In this document: piece by piece, positions 9,807 through 18,623 of the stretch | How positions within the stretch are numbered: position 1 is the stretch's first letter | Layout of the letters: each line of letters starts with the position of its first letter | Assembly (NCBI RefSeq): GCF_021596505.1 | Contig: NZ_PJIZ01000028.1 | Coordinates: 1 to 61,715 of the forward strand | DNA length: 61,715 nt | Direction: 5' to 3' | Origin: Nostoc sp. CMAA1605 | GTDB taxonomy: Bacteria; Cyanobacteriota; Cyanobacteriia; Cyanobacteriales; Nostocaceae | Notes under the pieces: model-generated | Databases searched by the model: none | What the model saw: only the letters and a program-made list of their open reading frames with translations | Told to the model about the DNA's origin: nothing | Program-made: the position numbers and the translations under genes

Positions 9807-12547
9807 TAGTCTTTCACCTGCTTAAATCGAGGAAACCAATCGTCTAAGACGGCGTAGACTACGGGGACGACAATCAAGCTGAGGATACTGGATGTTACCA
9901 AACCACCAGCAATGGCTACAGCCATAGGCGATCGCAACTCTGAACCAGCACCAAAGCCCAAGGCAATGGGTAGCATCCCGACAATAGTGGAAACAGTGGT
10001 AATCATAATTGGTCTAAGTCTGATTGGCCCTGCTTTCAAAATGGCTTCTGTACGTGCTAATCCGGCTTGGCGTAGCTGATTAATGAAATCTACCAACAAA
10101 ATAGCGTTTTTGTTCGCTTGTCCTAGCAAGAATACGAAACCAATTAGGGAAATCATCCCGAAGTCACTTTTGGTAAAGAGTAATGCTAGCATCGCTCCCA
10201 CCACCGCCAAGGGGAGAGAAACGCCGATGACTATCGGATCTACCCAGCTTTTGAACAGTAAAATCAACACAACGATGATACACAAGGTCGATAAAATCAA
10301 AGTCGTGGCAAAACTACCAAAAACTTCATTTTGACGGGCAGAATCCCCCCCTAAGTCGGGAGTGACATCATTAGGTAACACTTTTTTGGCTTCCGCCAGA
10401 ATTTTATCTGTCGCATCACCCAAAGTTAAATCCTGACCTAAGTTGGCACTAATATAAGCTACCCGTTGACTGTTCAAGCGTTCAATTTGAAACACTTGTC
10501 CAGTATTGTTGGTTTCGCCTGTAACAGTGACATCTGCAAATCCAGGGAGTTTGGTAATCCGGTCTTTCAGATTCTTAGCTGCTTGATTTAAAGTCTGGAG
10601 ATCATTACCGCGCAGTGCTAGTTGTAAAGGTTTTTGTCCGCCGGTGTCTACAAATTGAATATCTTCGACACTGGTAGTCACGCCGGGAAGTTTAGGCAAA
10701 TTTTGCCGTAATTCGTCTTGTAGTTCTGCGGTTTTAATTTTGCGGTCTTCTTTGAGTTTGACATACAGCGTTCCCTTATTTGGTTCACCCTCCCGTGAAC
10801 CGACGGTAGTAAATACTGTCTCCACATCTGGGTATTTTTTCACCACCGCTTCTAATTTCTTCGCTACTTCTAGAGAGTCGTTGAGGGGGTTGGGTATGGG
10901 GACTGGGGATTGGGGACTGGGGACTGGGGATTGGGGATTGGGGACTGGGGATTGGGGATTGGGTGAAACTGTGCCTCGGCTTTGTTGCTGTGCTAACTGC
11001 TGCAAAGCCGCTAAATCAGGGATTTTCGGCAAGGGTGCGGTGTAGGTGATGTTGAATTCACCGCGATCTAATTTGGGGATAAATCCTTTAGGAATGAAGG
11101 GAACGATCGCCATTCCGCCAGCAAAACTGAGTACGGCTAAACCGATAACTATGGTGCGATGGTTTAACGACCAAGCTAGTAAATTGCGATAAGCTTCGGT
11201 AAAATATACCCCAATGTCGATTTCTCTACGTCGAGAAGCTGTTTTTGGTGGTTTTAGCCAGTAAATAGATAAAACTGGTGATAAAGTTCGTGCTACTAAG
11301 GTAGAAACAATATAAGCGGCGGAAACTGTAATACCAAAGGGCTTGAAAAATTGTCCTACTACTCCACCCATTAAACCAATCGGTAAGAAAACTGCGATCG
11401 CAGTGGCGGTAGTGGCGACGACTGTTAACCCGATTTCATCTGTGGCTGAGTGTGCAGCTTGGCGGGGAGTTTCGCCTTCTTGGATGTGGCGCAGGATGTT
11501 TTCTACATCGATGATGGCATCATCCACAACGCTACCGATAATTAACGCTAAAGCTAACAGCGTAATTGTCTCTAAGTTAAAGCCAAATATCGCCATGACA
11601 ATCATCGTTGCCAGTAATGACGTAGGAATTGCCAAAGCAGAAATCAGGGTGGCGCGCCAATTCCATAAAAATGGGAAAATGACGACGATCGCTAAAACAA
11701 TGGCTTCTATTAACGCATCTATAGTTGACTGGGTAGCATGGCGGATATATTCCGCTTGAGTAGACGCTAGGGTGAATTTAATATCTTTAAAATCTGTGCG
11801 GAGTTTTTGAACTTCCTTTTCAACTCGACTGACTACTTCTAAAGTGTTAGCATCGCCACGCTTGATGACTTGAAATGCTAATGCTTCTTGACTATTAAAT
11901 CTGACTAAAGTCGCTCCCCCTTGGGGTAAAGCCGCCGAGTTATTTGTGGGGTTGAGGGGAGACGCTGGATTAGGAACGCCTAAAAGAGAGACTTTTAAAA
12001 CTCCTGGTAATTTAGCGATCGCTGGGATAATTTTATCGTTTGCCAGTTTCGTTAAATCAGTGAGAGTTTTTGTGGAGCTTTCCAGAGCGTAACTCACAGC
12101 CGCCGATTCATTTAAATTCAGGGGAATAATTTTATAATTCGCTTCCTGGGGTAAAGTCAGCTGCTTGAGTGCTGTTTCAACATTGCGAGTAGATGTTTCT
12201 AGATTTGTTCCTACAGCAAAAGATAAACTGACAGCTGCTTGTCCTGGATAACTAGATGAGCGAATATCCTCTAATCCTTCTGCTTTTAGAGAACTCAACT
12301 TTTCTTCTATGGGGATGGCCAGCTTTTTTTCAGTGTCAATAGCCGTTTGCAGGGGCGCAGTAGCATTTACTACTACTACTGGGAAGGTAATATCTGGAAA
12401 TAGAGCATACTTAAGAGAACTGAAAGCTAGAAAACCAGCTACAGCCACCGCTATCCAGAAACTTACCGTTAGCCATGAATACTCAATGGCTAATCGCGAA
12501 ATATTAAAACGCTCTCGTGCAGATTTTGAGCCATTAAGCTTTGCCAT
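9806..12547 (-). CDS. RND-family efflux permease (AcrB/HAE-like)
   Basis: Inner-membrane proton-driven efflux pump of the AcrB-like resistance-nodulation-division family. 913 aa. TM1 lies near residues 28-50, TM2-6 between about 280 and 410 with the proton-relay pair in GSVVDDAIIDVENI, TM7 near 455, and TM8-12 between about 720 and 890. The two large periplasmic loops are shorter than in AcrB (about 1040 aa). The second loop holds a Pro/Ser/Gln/Val-rich stretch encoded by an in-frame 7-bp tandem repeat (see 10891-10963). It is upstream of hpnA and may be co-transcribed with it; this is not the HpnN family by motif. No membrane-fusion partner gene is adjacent. Substrate unknown; the hopanoid context only suggests a lipid-related role. 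Confidence 0.88.
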   Translation of the reverse strand: MAKLNGSKSARERFNISRLAIEYSWLTVSFWIAVAVAGFLAFSSLKYALFPDITFPVVVVNATAPLQTAIDTEKKLAIPIEEKLSSLKAEGLEDIRSSSYPGQAAVSLSFAVGTNLETSTRNVETALKQLTLPQEANYKIIPLNLNESAAVSYALESSTKTLTDLTKLANDKIIPAIAKLPGVLKVSLLGVPNPASPLNPTNNSAALPQGGATLVRFNSQEALAFQVIKRGDANTLEVVSRVEKEVQKLRTDFKDIKFTLASTQAEYIRHATQSTIDALIEAIVLAIVVIFPFLWNWRATLISALAIPTSLLATMIVMAIFGFNLETITLLALALIIGSVVDDAIIDVENILRHIQEGETPRQAAHSATDEIGLTVVATTATAIAVFLPIGLMGGVVGQFFKPFGITVSAAYIVSTLVARTLSPVLSIYWLKPPKTASRRREIDIGVYFTEAYRNLLAWSLNHRTIVIGLAVLSFAGGMAIVPFIPKGFIPKLDRGEFNITYTAPLPKIPDLAALQQLAQQQSRGTVSPNPQSPVPNPQSPVPSPQSPVPIPNPLNDSLEVAKKLEAVVKKYPDVETVFTTVGSREGEPNKGTLYVKLKEDRKIKTAELQDELRQNLPKLPGVTTSVEDIQFVDTGGQKPLQLALRGNDLQTLNQAAKNLKDRITKLPGFADVTVTGETNNTGQVFQIERLNSQRVAYISANLGQDLTLGDATDKILAEAKKVLPNDVTPDLGGDSARQNEVFGSFATTLILSTLCIIVVLILLFKSWVDPIVIGVSLPLAVVGAMLALLFTKSDFGMISLIGFVFLLGQANKNAILLVDFINQLRQAGLARTEAILKAGPIRLRPIMITTVSTIVGMLPIALGFGAGSELRSPMAVAIAGGLVTSSILSLIVVPVVYAVLDDWFPRFKQVKD
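10891..10963. repeat. 7-bp tandem repeat inside the RND pump gene
   Basis: About ten copies of GGGGACT/GGGGATT variants within coding sequence. Length and phase keep the reading frame open; on the coding strand it gives repeated PNPQSPV-like heptapeptides (21 bp = 7 aa per three units). The same repeat class is otherwise intergenic in this window. Confidence 0.93.
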
Positions 12548-12617
12548 CTTGGGAAATCATCACGCGGAAGACATAATTATTTGCCATGCTACTACAATAA
12601 TCGGTTGTTGTTTGTGA

Positions 12618-12702
12618 GATATTTTTAGGGGTGTGGGGGTGTAGGGGTTTAGGGGTTTAGGGGTGTAGGGGTTTAGGGGTTTAGGGGTTTAGGGGTGAAA
12701 GA
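12618..12702. repeat. Tandem repeat, GGGGTTTA class
   Basis: AGGGGTTT/AGGGGTGT units repeated about ten times between the divergent RND pump and hpnG genes. It ends 4 bp before the hpnG start, so the hpnG leader and ribosome site lie in or next to repeat DNA (GGGGTGAAAGAAAA precedes the ATG). Confidence 0.9.
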
Positions 12703-12705
12703 AAA

Positions 12706-13374
12706 ATGATGCTAACGGTTTTAGTTCCGCAAGGGGCAGAATATGGGGCGGTTTGTCGCGGTTTAAAGCGCGTGACTGGTGAACAGCCGACCGTTAAATC
12801 TATACCAGTAGGTGTTCAGGCTGTTGGAGAATATTTACAACAATGGTCACAAACCAAAGACTTTGAGAATCAAGTCAAAGCCGGAATATTAGTTGTCGGT
12901 TTATGTGGTAGTTTAACTCAACAGTACAAAGTGGGGGATGTTGTGCTGTATCAAAATTGTCTGTATCAACAACAAACACTGGAATGTAGTCATATAGTTA
13001 ATTTACATATGCAGTCAATAGTCAATGTAGTTAAATCATGGACAAGCGATCGCGTGATTTGTTCTGCCACCGAAAAACGCTATCTTGGGGAAACAATGGG
13101 GGTTGATGTGGTGGATATGGAAGGCTTCGCTGTTCTGGATTTTTTTCATCACATTGGTGTAGAAGTGGCAATGTTAAGAGTAGTGAGCGATGATTGCAAT
13201 TATGATATCCCCGACATCTCAACAGCAATCAATTCTGATGGTTCTTTAAAACCTTTATCTCTAGCATGGAAATTTATCCGTCAACCCATAGCAGCAAATC
13301 GTCTAATTCGGGGTTCTTTGCAAGGATTAAAGGTGCTGGAACAAACCACGGAGTTACTGTTTTCTGAAAAATGA
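12706..13374 (+). CDS. hpnG: Hopanoid-associated nucleosidase/phosphorylase HpnG
   Basis: Releases adenine from adenosylhopane to give ribosyl- or phosphoribosylhopane, the step after HpnH. 222 aa, of the PNP/UDP phosphorylase (MTA/SAH nucleosidase-like) superfamily. Visible marks: an N-terminal VPQGAEYGAV strand, LVVGLCGSL near residue 65, and the purine-nucleoside pocket motif VDMEGFAVLDF near residue 145 followed by RVVSDD near 175, with the catalytic-type Asp. Assignment is strengthened by hpnH and hpnA in the same 6 kb. The gene runs divergently from the RND pump/hpnA unit. Confidence 0.87.
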   Translation: MMLTVLVPQGAEYGAVCRGLKRVTGEQPTVKSIPVGVQAVGEYLQQWSQTKDFENQVKAGILVVGLCGSLTQQYKVGDVVLYQNCLYQQQTLECSHIVNLHMQSIVNVVKSWTSDRVICSATEKRYLGETMGVDVVDMEGFAVLDFFHHIGVEVAMLRVVSDDCNYDIPDISTAINSDGSLKPLSLAWKFIRQPIAANRLIRGSLQGLKVLEQTTELLFSEK

Positions 13375-13641
13375 GTAAACACTAAATATTCTCTAGGACT
13401 CACATAGTAAATATCATTTTATTTCTGCGAAGTTAAATACACCTCTTGTTTCTTCTTTTCCTGTTCCCCAGTCCCCAGTCCCCAGTCCCCAATCCTCCAT
13501 GAAATTTGGTAATTGCTAAATTTCAGAATGTTTTCCCGCAATTTTCGCAGCAATTTTTGATCTCTCCAGAAATATAACTGGTAAGTATCAACCTCAAATT
13601 TTCCGAATATTTGAGCAGTGTCATACCGCAAGGGGGAAAAT

Positions 13642-13893
13642 ATGACTCACAGAAAATGTCCTTTGCACAAACTTTTGCTCATTTGTATTCTCAGTATGTC
13701 TATCAGTCCCCTTCAGGTAGCATTAGCAAATTATCAGCCACCCGATGATCAAAAACCGCCAAAAGATTCCTCTGATGCTTTAAAACTAAAACCGTTAATT
13801 AATCAAAACATAGATCAGTTTCCCTTACACCCCCACACCCTCTACACCCCTACACCCCTACACCCCTACACCCCCACACCCTTACACCCCTAA
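13642..13893 (+). CDS. Small putative secreted protein with repeat-derived C-terminus
   Basis: 83 aa from an ATG with a strong purine-rich ribosome site (AGGGGGAAAA). The N-terminus has a positively charged start and a hydrophobic stretch ending in Ala-x-Ala-like residues (about residues 8-30), a likely Sec signal peptide. The mature part is hydrophilic. The last 25 residues (HPHTLYTPTPLHPYTPTPLHP) are encoded by the CACCCCTA-type tandem repeat, which also provides the stop codon. I recognise no family. It could be a real short exported protein whose end was replaced by a repeat insertion, or a decayed gene. Confidence 0.55.
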   Translation: MTHRKCPLHKLLLICILSMSISPLQVALANYQPPDDQKPPKDSSDALKLKPLINQNIDQFPLHPHTLYTPTPLHPYTPTPLHP

Positions 13894-13975
13894 ACCAATT
13901 GTAAATTTGCTGAATAATCATGCCACTATAGAATACAGAGCTTTAAATTCAGCAAAGTAAAGGCTAGAAAACGCT

Positions 13976-14926
13976 GTGCAGATCACATTTCTAGGGACAA
14001 GTTCCGGTGTACCTACAAAATCACGTAATGTTTCTAGTGTCGCCCTCAGATTACCGCAAAGGGCAGAATTTTGGCTATTCGACTGTGGTGAAGGTACTCA
14101 ACACCAACTTTTGCGGAGTGAACTGAAAACTAGCCAAATCTCTCGCATTTTTGTCACCCATATGCACGGCGACCACATTTTTGGCTTGACGGGACTTTTG
14201 GCTAGTTGCGGTTTGGCGGGAAATGTGGAAAGAGTTGATATATATGGGCCACCTGGACTAAATGACTATCTCCAAGCGGCTTCTCGTTACTCCCATACAC
14301 ATTTTTCCTACCCGATTAAAGTTCATACTGTCCGCCCTGGTGTCATCTATGAAGATGAGGAATTTACTGTGACTTGTGGTCTTTTACATCACCGGATTAC
14401 AGCTTTTGGCTATCGCGTAGCCGAAAAAGACCGCGCCGGACGTTTTGATGTAGAAAAAGCTAAAAGCTTGCAAATCCCCCCAGGTCGGATTTATGGTCAA
14501 CTCAAACGGGGTGAGACTGTCACCTTAGAAGATGGACGAGTCATCCACGGTACAGAATTATGTGGCCCGACGGAAATAGGGCGTAAAATCGCTTACTGTA
14601 CAGATACGATTTATTGTGATGGTGCAGTTGAATTGGCACAGGATGCTGATGTATTAATTCATGAAGCTACTTTTGCTCATCAAGACGCAGATATGGCTTT
14701 TCAGAGACTACACTCAACAACCACAATGGCAGCACAAACAGCATTAACTGCGGGTGTGCGTAAATTGATCATGACTCACTTTAGTCCACGCTACGCCCCT
14801 GGTAATGTCGTGGAGTTGAAAGATTTACTCAAAGAAGCCCGTGCGATTTTTCCAAAAACAGAAATGGCTTATGATTTCATGACTTATGATGTTCCGAGGC
14901 GGCGAGAACTGGTTTTCAATAATTAA
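13976..14926 (+). CDS. rnz: Ribonuclease Z (tRNA 3'-end processing)
   Basis: Zinc-dependent endonuclease that trims the 3' trailer of tRNA precursors. 316 aa, metallo-beta-lactamase fold. N-terminal MQITFLGTSSGVPTKSRNVSS matches the family start; the zinc motif HMHGDH lies near residue 62-67. Further ligands are the His in LLHHRITAFGY, the Asp in YCTDTIY and the C-terminal MTHFSPRY. Start codon is GTG at 13976, with AAAGG-type purines upstream. Full length, no defects. The 3' side is followed directly by a 190-bp repeat block and the convergent sensor kinase. Confidence 0.96.
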   Translation: MQITFLGTSSGVPTKSRNVSSVALRLPQRAEFWLFDCGEGTQHQLLRSELKTSQISRIFVTHMHGDHIFGLTGLLASCGLAGNVERVDIYGPPGLNDYLQAASRYSHTHFSYPIKVHTVRPGVIYEDEEFTVTCGLLHHRITAFGYRVAEKDRAGRFDVEKAKSLQIPPGRIYGQLKRGETVTLEDGRVIHGTELCGPTEIGRKIAYCTDTIYCDGAVELAQDADVLIHEATFAHQDADMAFQRLHSTTTMAAQTALTAGVRKLIMTHFSPRYAPGNVVELKDLLKEARAIFPKTEMAYDFMTYDVPRRRELVFNN

Positions 14927-14932
14927 AGATAT

Positions 14933-15119
14933 GGGAATGGGGCATTGGCAATAGGGCATGGGGCATGGGGCATGGGGCATGGGGCATGGGGCATGGGGTA
15001 TGGGGCATGGGGCATAGGGCATTAAAGTAAAATCTACCTTGTCTCCCATTCCCAATTCCCAATCCCCAATCCCCAGTCCCCAATCCCCAGTCCCCAGTCC
15101 CCAGTCCCCAGTCCCTAAC
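14933..15119. repeat. Two 7-bp tandem repeat blocks (GGGGCAT and CCCCAGT classes)
   Basis: GGGGCAT repeats (about ten) up to 15020, then CCCCAAT/CCCCAGT units from 15048 to 15117, in the space between the convergent rnz and sensor kinase genes. No terminator is separately visible; the repeats fill the gap. Confidence 0.93.
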
Positions 15120-15120
15120 C

Positions 15121-18100
15121 CTAACCTGCTACCTGATGAATTGGTAACTCAACGACAAATTCTGTACCTTTACTGGGTTCAGATTGACAGTATATCTTGC
15201 CTTTGTGTTTATCTGTGACAATTTGATAGCTGATAGAGAGTCCTAATCCTGTACCTTTACCGACGACTTTAGTAGTAAAAAACGGATCGAACAAGCGAGA
15301 CAGTACCTTTTCATCCATACCTAGTCCATTATCTGCAATCCGAATACTGATCCAGTCTTGATTGAGGCGGGAAGTGGAAATACGGATTTCACTGGGATGA
15401 GCTGCGATCGCTTCTGGTTTGTCTTGGGTATGACGTTCTTCTAGGGCATCAATGGCATTAGATAAAAGATTCATAAACACTTGGTTGAGTTGACCAGGAT
15501 AGCATTCTATCTGGGGTAGATTGTCATAATCTTTGATGACATGAATTACATGATTATCTGATGAGGATTTTAAACGGTGTTGCAAAATCATCAATGTGCT
15601 ATCAATGCCTTCGTGAATATTGGCTACTTTAAAGTCAGCTTCATCTAGGCGGGAAAAGTTTCGCAATGAGGTGACAATTTCACAAACTCGCTCAGTACCC
15701 ACCTTCATTGACTGGAATAATTTTGGTAAGTCGTCAAATAAAAACTCTATTTCGGCTTTTTTGAGAAACTCTTGAATTTCTGGTGCAGCATGGGGGTGAT
15801 AACGTTGATAAAGTTCTACACAGTGCAGTAAATCTTGGGTGTATTGGTTGGCGTGTTCTAAGTTACCGTGGATAAAATTGATGGGATTATTAATTTCATG
15901 AGCCACTCCAGCTACTAGTTGTCCCAAGCTAGCCATTTTCTCAGCATGAACAATTTGCATTTGAGCTTTGCGTAGTTCTTTTAAAGTCTGCGCTAGTTGA
16001 TTGGCTTCTTCACGGGTTTGACCGAGTAAACTAGATTGTTGAAACAAGTTAGCTTGACGCAGTGCAACGCTCATTTGAGCCGCTACTTGGGTGACAAATT
16101 CTAATTCGCTGTCGTCCCACTGACGCGCATGGGTGCATTGATGAATACACAACAATCCCCAAAGTTCATCACCTTCTTTTAAGGGGACGACAATCTGGGC
16201 TTTGACTTGGAATTTTTCAATGATATCTAAATGGGGTACTTTTGTACCGACACTGTTGACATCAGAGATGACTTGTATTTCTCCTTGACGGTATTGGGGG
16301 GCGAACTGATCGCCAAAGCAATAGTCTTGCACCTTGACTGCAAGGGCAGAATTAAACTTAGGTACTACATCTTCGGCGATGAATTCACCACTACAAAAAC
16401 CGACATGGGGATCAAAACGGAAGATTCCGACTCGATCTGCTGCTAGCGATCGCCTAATTTCTTGAACCATGCTTTTGAAGATGGTGTCTAAATCCAAAGA
16501 TTCGCGGATTTTGACGACTAAATCAAATAAAATCCGGCGTTGTTCTGCCGATTGATGTAGTTCATCCATACGAGTTTGAATTTGCGTCACCATTTGGGAA
16601 CTTTGCAGTGCTACTCCTAATTGACTAGCTACCTGTCCTAAAAATTCCACTTCCACATGATCCCACTGACGGGGGGCAGAATGTTGATAAGCCGCCAGCA
16701 ATCCCCAGAGATTCCGCCCTACGAAAATAGGGGTTAATACATAGGCGCGAATTTTGAACTGTTCTAAAATATCTAGGTGACAACGAGAGTGTCCGGCTTG
16801 ATAGATGTCGTTAACTGCAAAATTTTCATTGTTGCGGTAGCGTCCGCCTTTAGTTTCTTGTAGGTGGGTGTCTTCCCACACTAGATTTTTACCAAAGGGA
16901 TTGATGCTATCCCACTGGGCTTCTACCATGCCAAAATTACTGACAAATTCGCCACTCCAGTCGGGATTAAAGCGATAAACGCCGACACGCTCAACTTTTA
17001 GTAGTTTACAGACTTCTTGACAAGTGGTTTTCAAAATCAAATCAATATCGAGGGAAGAGCGAATTTTGCCCACTACTTCCGTCAGGGCGCGTTGACGAGC
17101 GATCGCATCTTGGAGGGCGATCGCTTGTTGTCTAGACTGTGCAAAGTTATCAGCTTGCTGAATCGCCACGCCTAATTGCGCCCCTACCTGTCCTAAAAAC
17201 TCAATTTCGTAATTTGCCCATTGGCGGGGGCCAGAATGTTGATAGGCGGCGATTAGTCCCCAGAGTTTTGCGCCGGTGAAGATGGGTGCTAAGACATAAG
17301 CCCGAATTTTAAATTGATCTAAAATGTCAATGTGACAGCGCGAATGTCCAGCTTGATAAATATCATTGACGGCAAAACTTTCGTTATTGCGGTAGCGTCC
17401 CCCTTGGGTTTCTTTGAGATGGCTATCTTCCCAAACCATATTTTTGCCAAAGGGTTGGATTCTGTCCCATAGGGGTTCTACTATCCCAAATTGACTGACA
17501 AATTCACCACTCCAGTCGGGATGAAAACGATACACTGCGGCTCGTTCTAGCTTCAGTAGTTTACACAGTTCTTGACAAGCCGTGTTGAGAATAATGCCCG
17601 TATCGACAGAGGAGCGAATATTGCTAACAACTTCTGCTAAAGTCCGTTGACGAGCGATCGCATCTTGTAATTCGGTGGTGCGTTGTTTGGTTTCTTCCAA
17701 CATTTCTGCTTGCTGCATCCCCACACCCAAATGACTAGCCGCCTGCGCTAAGAATTCCACTTCATGGGGATACCATTGTCTAGAGGCAGAATGTTGATAG
17801 GCAGCGAGTAAACCCCAAAGTTTAGCACCAACAAAAATCGGTGCGATCGCATATGCTCGAATCTGAAACTGTTCTAATACTTCAATATGACAACGGACAT
17901 GACCTGCACTGTAAATATCAGCCACAGCGAATGGTTCATTTTTCCGATAACGTCCCCCTTGAGTTTCTTGCAGATGGGAATCTTGCCAAACTAAGTCCTG
18001 GCCAAAAGCAGTCAGTGTATTCCACGGAGATTCTGCAAAACCAAAACGATTGATGAAACTACCACTCCAATCAGCATTAAAGCGATAGATGGCTATGCGC

Positions 18101-18285
18101 TCAATTTTCAATTGCCGACCAATATCTTGACAAGAAGTCGAGCAAAGAGACTCTAAACTCACAGATGCCCGAATTTTTGCTAAAATCCTCGTCAAAATTT
18201 TCTGGTACTGCATTACTAGCTCTAACTGTTGACAACAGTCTTGCTGGTTTGATTGGTGGCCAGTTTCATAATCGTTGATGGTCAT
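15121..18285 (-). CDS. Cyanobacteriochrome-type sensor histidine kinase with three bilin-binding GAF domains
   Basis: 1054 aa light-sensing kinase candidate. Three tandem, closely similar GAF domains lie at about residues 30-195, 215-380 and 400-565. Each has the red/green cyanobacteriochrome hallmarks WxDxHLxET(Q/K)GGRYR and a Cys-His pair for the bilin link (RCHIEVLEQF with Cys132, RCHIDILDQF with Cys317, RCHLDILEQF near residue 502). A fourth GAF at about 590-755 has Pro-His instead of Cys-His and probably binds no bilin. The C-terminus is HisKA (AHEINNPINF) and HATPase (N box NQVFMNLLSNAID, DNGLGMDE, GTGLGLS). No transmembrane segment, so cytoplasmic. The layout is like All2699 of Nostoc PCC 7120. 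No response regulator is adjacent, so the partner is unknown. Confidence 0.93.
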   Translation of the reverse strand: MTINDYETGHQSNQQDCCQQLELVMQYQKILTRILAKIRASVSLESLCSTSCQDIGRQLKIERIAIYRFNADWSGSFINRFGFAESPWNTLTAFGQDLVWQDSHLQETQGGRYRKNEPFAVADIYSAGHVRCHIEVLEQFQIRAYAIAPIFVGAKLWGLLAAYQHSASRQWYPHEVEFLAQAASHLGVGMQQAEMLEETKQRTTELQDAIARQRTLAEVVSNIRSSVDTGIILNTACQELCKLLKLERAAVYRFHPDWSGEFVSQFGIVEPLWDRIQPFGKNMVWEDSHLKETQGGRYRNNESFAVNDIYQAGHSRCHIDILDQFKIRAYVLAPIFTGAKLWGLIAAYQHSGPRQWANYEIEFLGQVGAQLGVAIQQADNFAQSRQQAIALQDAIARQRALTEVVGKIRSSLDIDLILKTTCQEVCKLLKVERVGVYRFNPDWSGEFVSNFGMVEAQWDSINPFGKNLVWEDTHLQETKGGRYRNNENFAVNDIYQAGHSRCHLDILEQFKIRAYVLTPIFVGRNLWGLLAAYQHSAPRQWDHVEVEFLGQVASQLGVALQSSQMVTQIQTRMDELHQSAEQRRILFDLVVKIRESLDLDTIFKSMVQEIRRSLAADRVGIFRFDPHVGFCSGEFIAEDVVPKFNSALAVKVQDYCFGDQFAPQYRQGEIQVISDVNSVGTKVPHLDIIEKFQVKAQIVVPLKEGDELWGLLCIHQCTHARQWDDSELEFVTQVAAQMSVALRQANLFQQSSLLGQTREEANQLAQTLKELRKAQMQIVHAEKMASLGQLVAGVAHEINNPINFIHGNLEHANQYTQDLLHCVELYQRYHPHAAPEIQEFLKKAEIEFLFDDLPKLFQSMKVGTERVCEIVTSLRNFSRLDEADFKVANIHEGIDSTLMILQHRLKSSSDNHVIHVIKDYDNLPQIECYPGQLNQVFMNLLSNAIDALEERHTQDKPEAIAAHPSEIRISTSRLNQDWISIRIADNGLGMDEKVLSRLFDPFFTTKVVGKGTGLGLSISYQIVTDKHKGKIYCQSEPSKGTEFVVELPIHQVAG

Positions 18286-18573
18286 AATTACAGAGTATAT
18301 TAAACACCTTTATTTAGTGTTCCCAGATTTACCCAAACTTATTTCTTTGATTAGAGATCACAATGGAAACTAGAACTTATTGGTGATGACGATATTCAGC
18401 AAATATGCTAACAGATCAGCAAGAATGAGTGATAACCAAGCCTTAACCTACGGGAACAGGCAGAAAAACCGATATTCAGTTAGAGGGTGTTTGAAAAGTC
18501 TTCGGCTGTGATACTTACATGACTGACGCAAAAATAAACCAATTCTCTATAGAAGTTGCGCCAAATAAATGAT
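18286..18573. other. Intergenic region, nothing recognised
   Basis: About 290 bp upstream of the sensor kinase and downstream of the cassette-1 isomerase gene. AT-rich; presumably holds the kinase promoter. No open frame of note. Confidence 0.5.
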
Positions 18574-18601
18574 GTAGAGACGTTGTATACAACGTCTCTA
18601 C
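18574..18601. repeat. 28-bp perfect palindrome, dispersed repeat
   Basis: Starts GTAGAGACGTTGTA and reads identically on both strands. The identical 28 bp recurs at 60656-60683, and a related 36-bp version lies inside the cassette-1 transporter gene (23459-23494). Located 22 bp beyond the stop of the isomerase gene, so it may also serve as its transcript end. Confidence 0.93.
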
Positions 18602-18623
18602 TACGCCAGGCAGTATAAATTCT

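Noticed and set aside
13419..13631. 70-codon minus-strand frame with a tandem repeat
   Set aside because: Built partly on CCCCAGT repeats, no ribosome site, and overlaps the leader of the secreted peptide gene.
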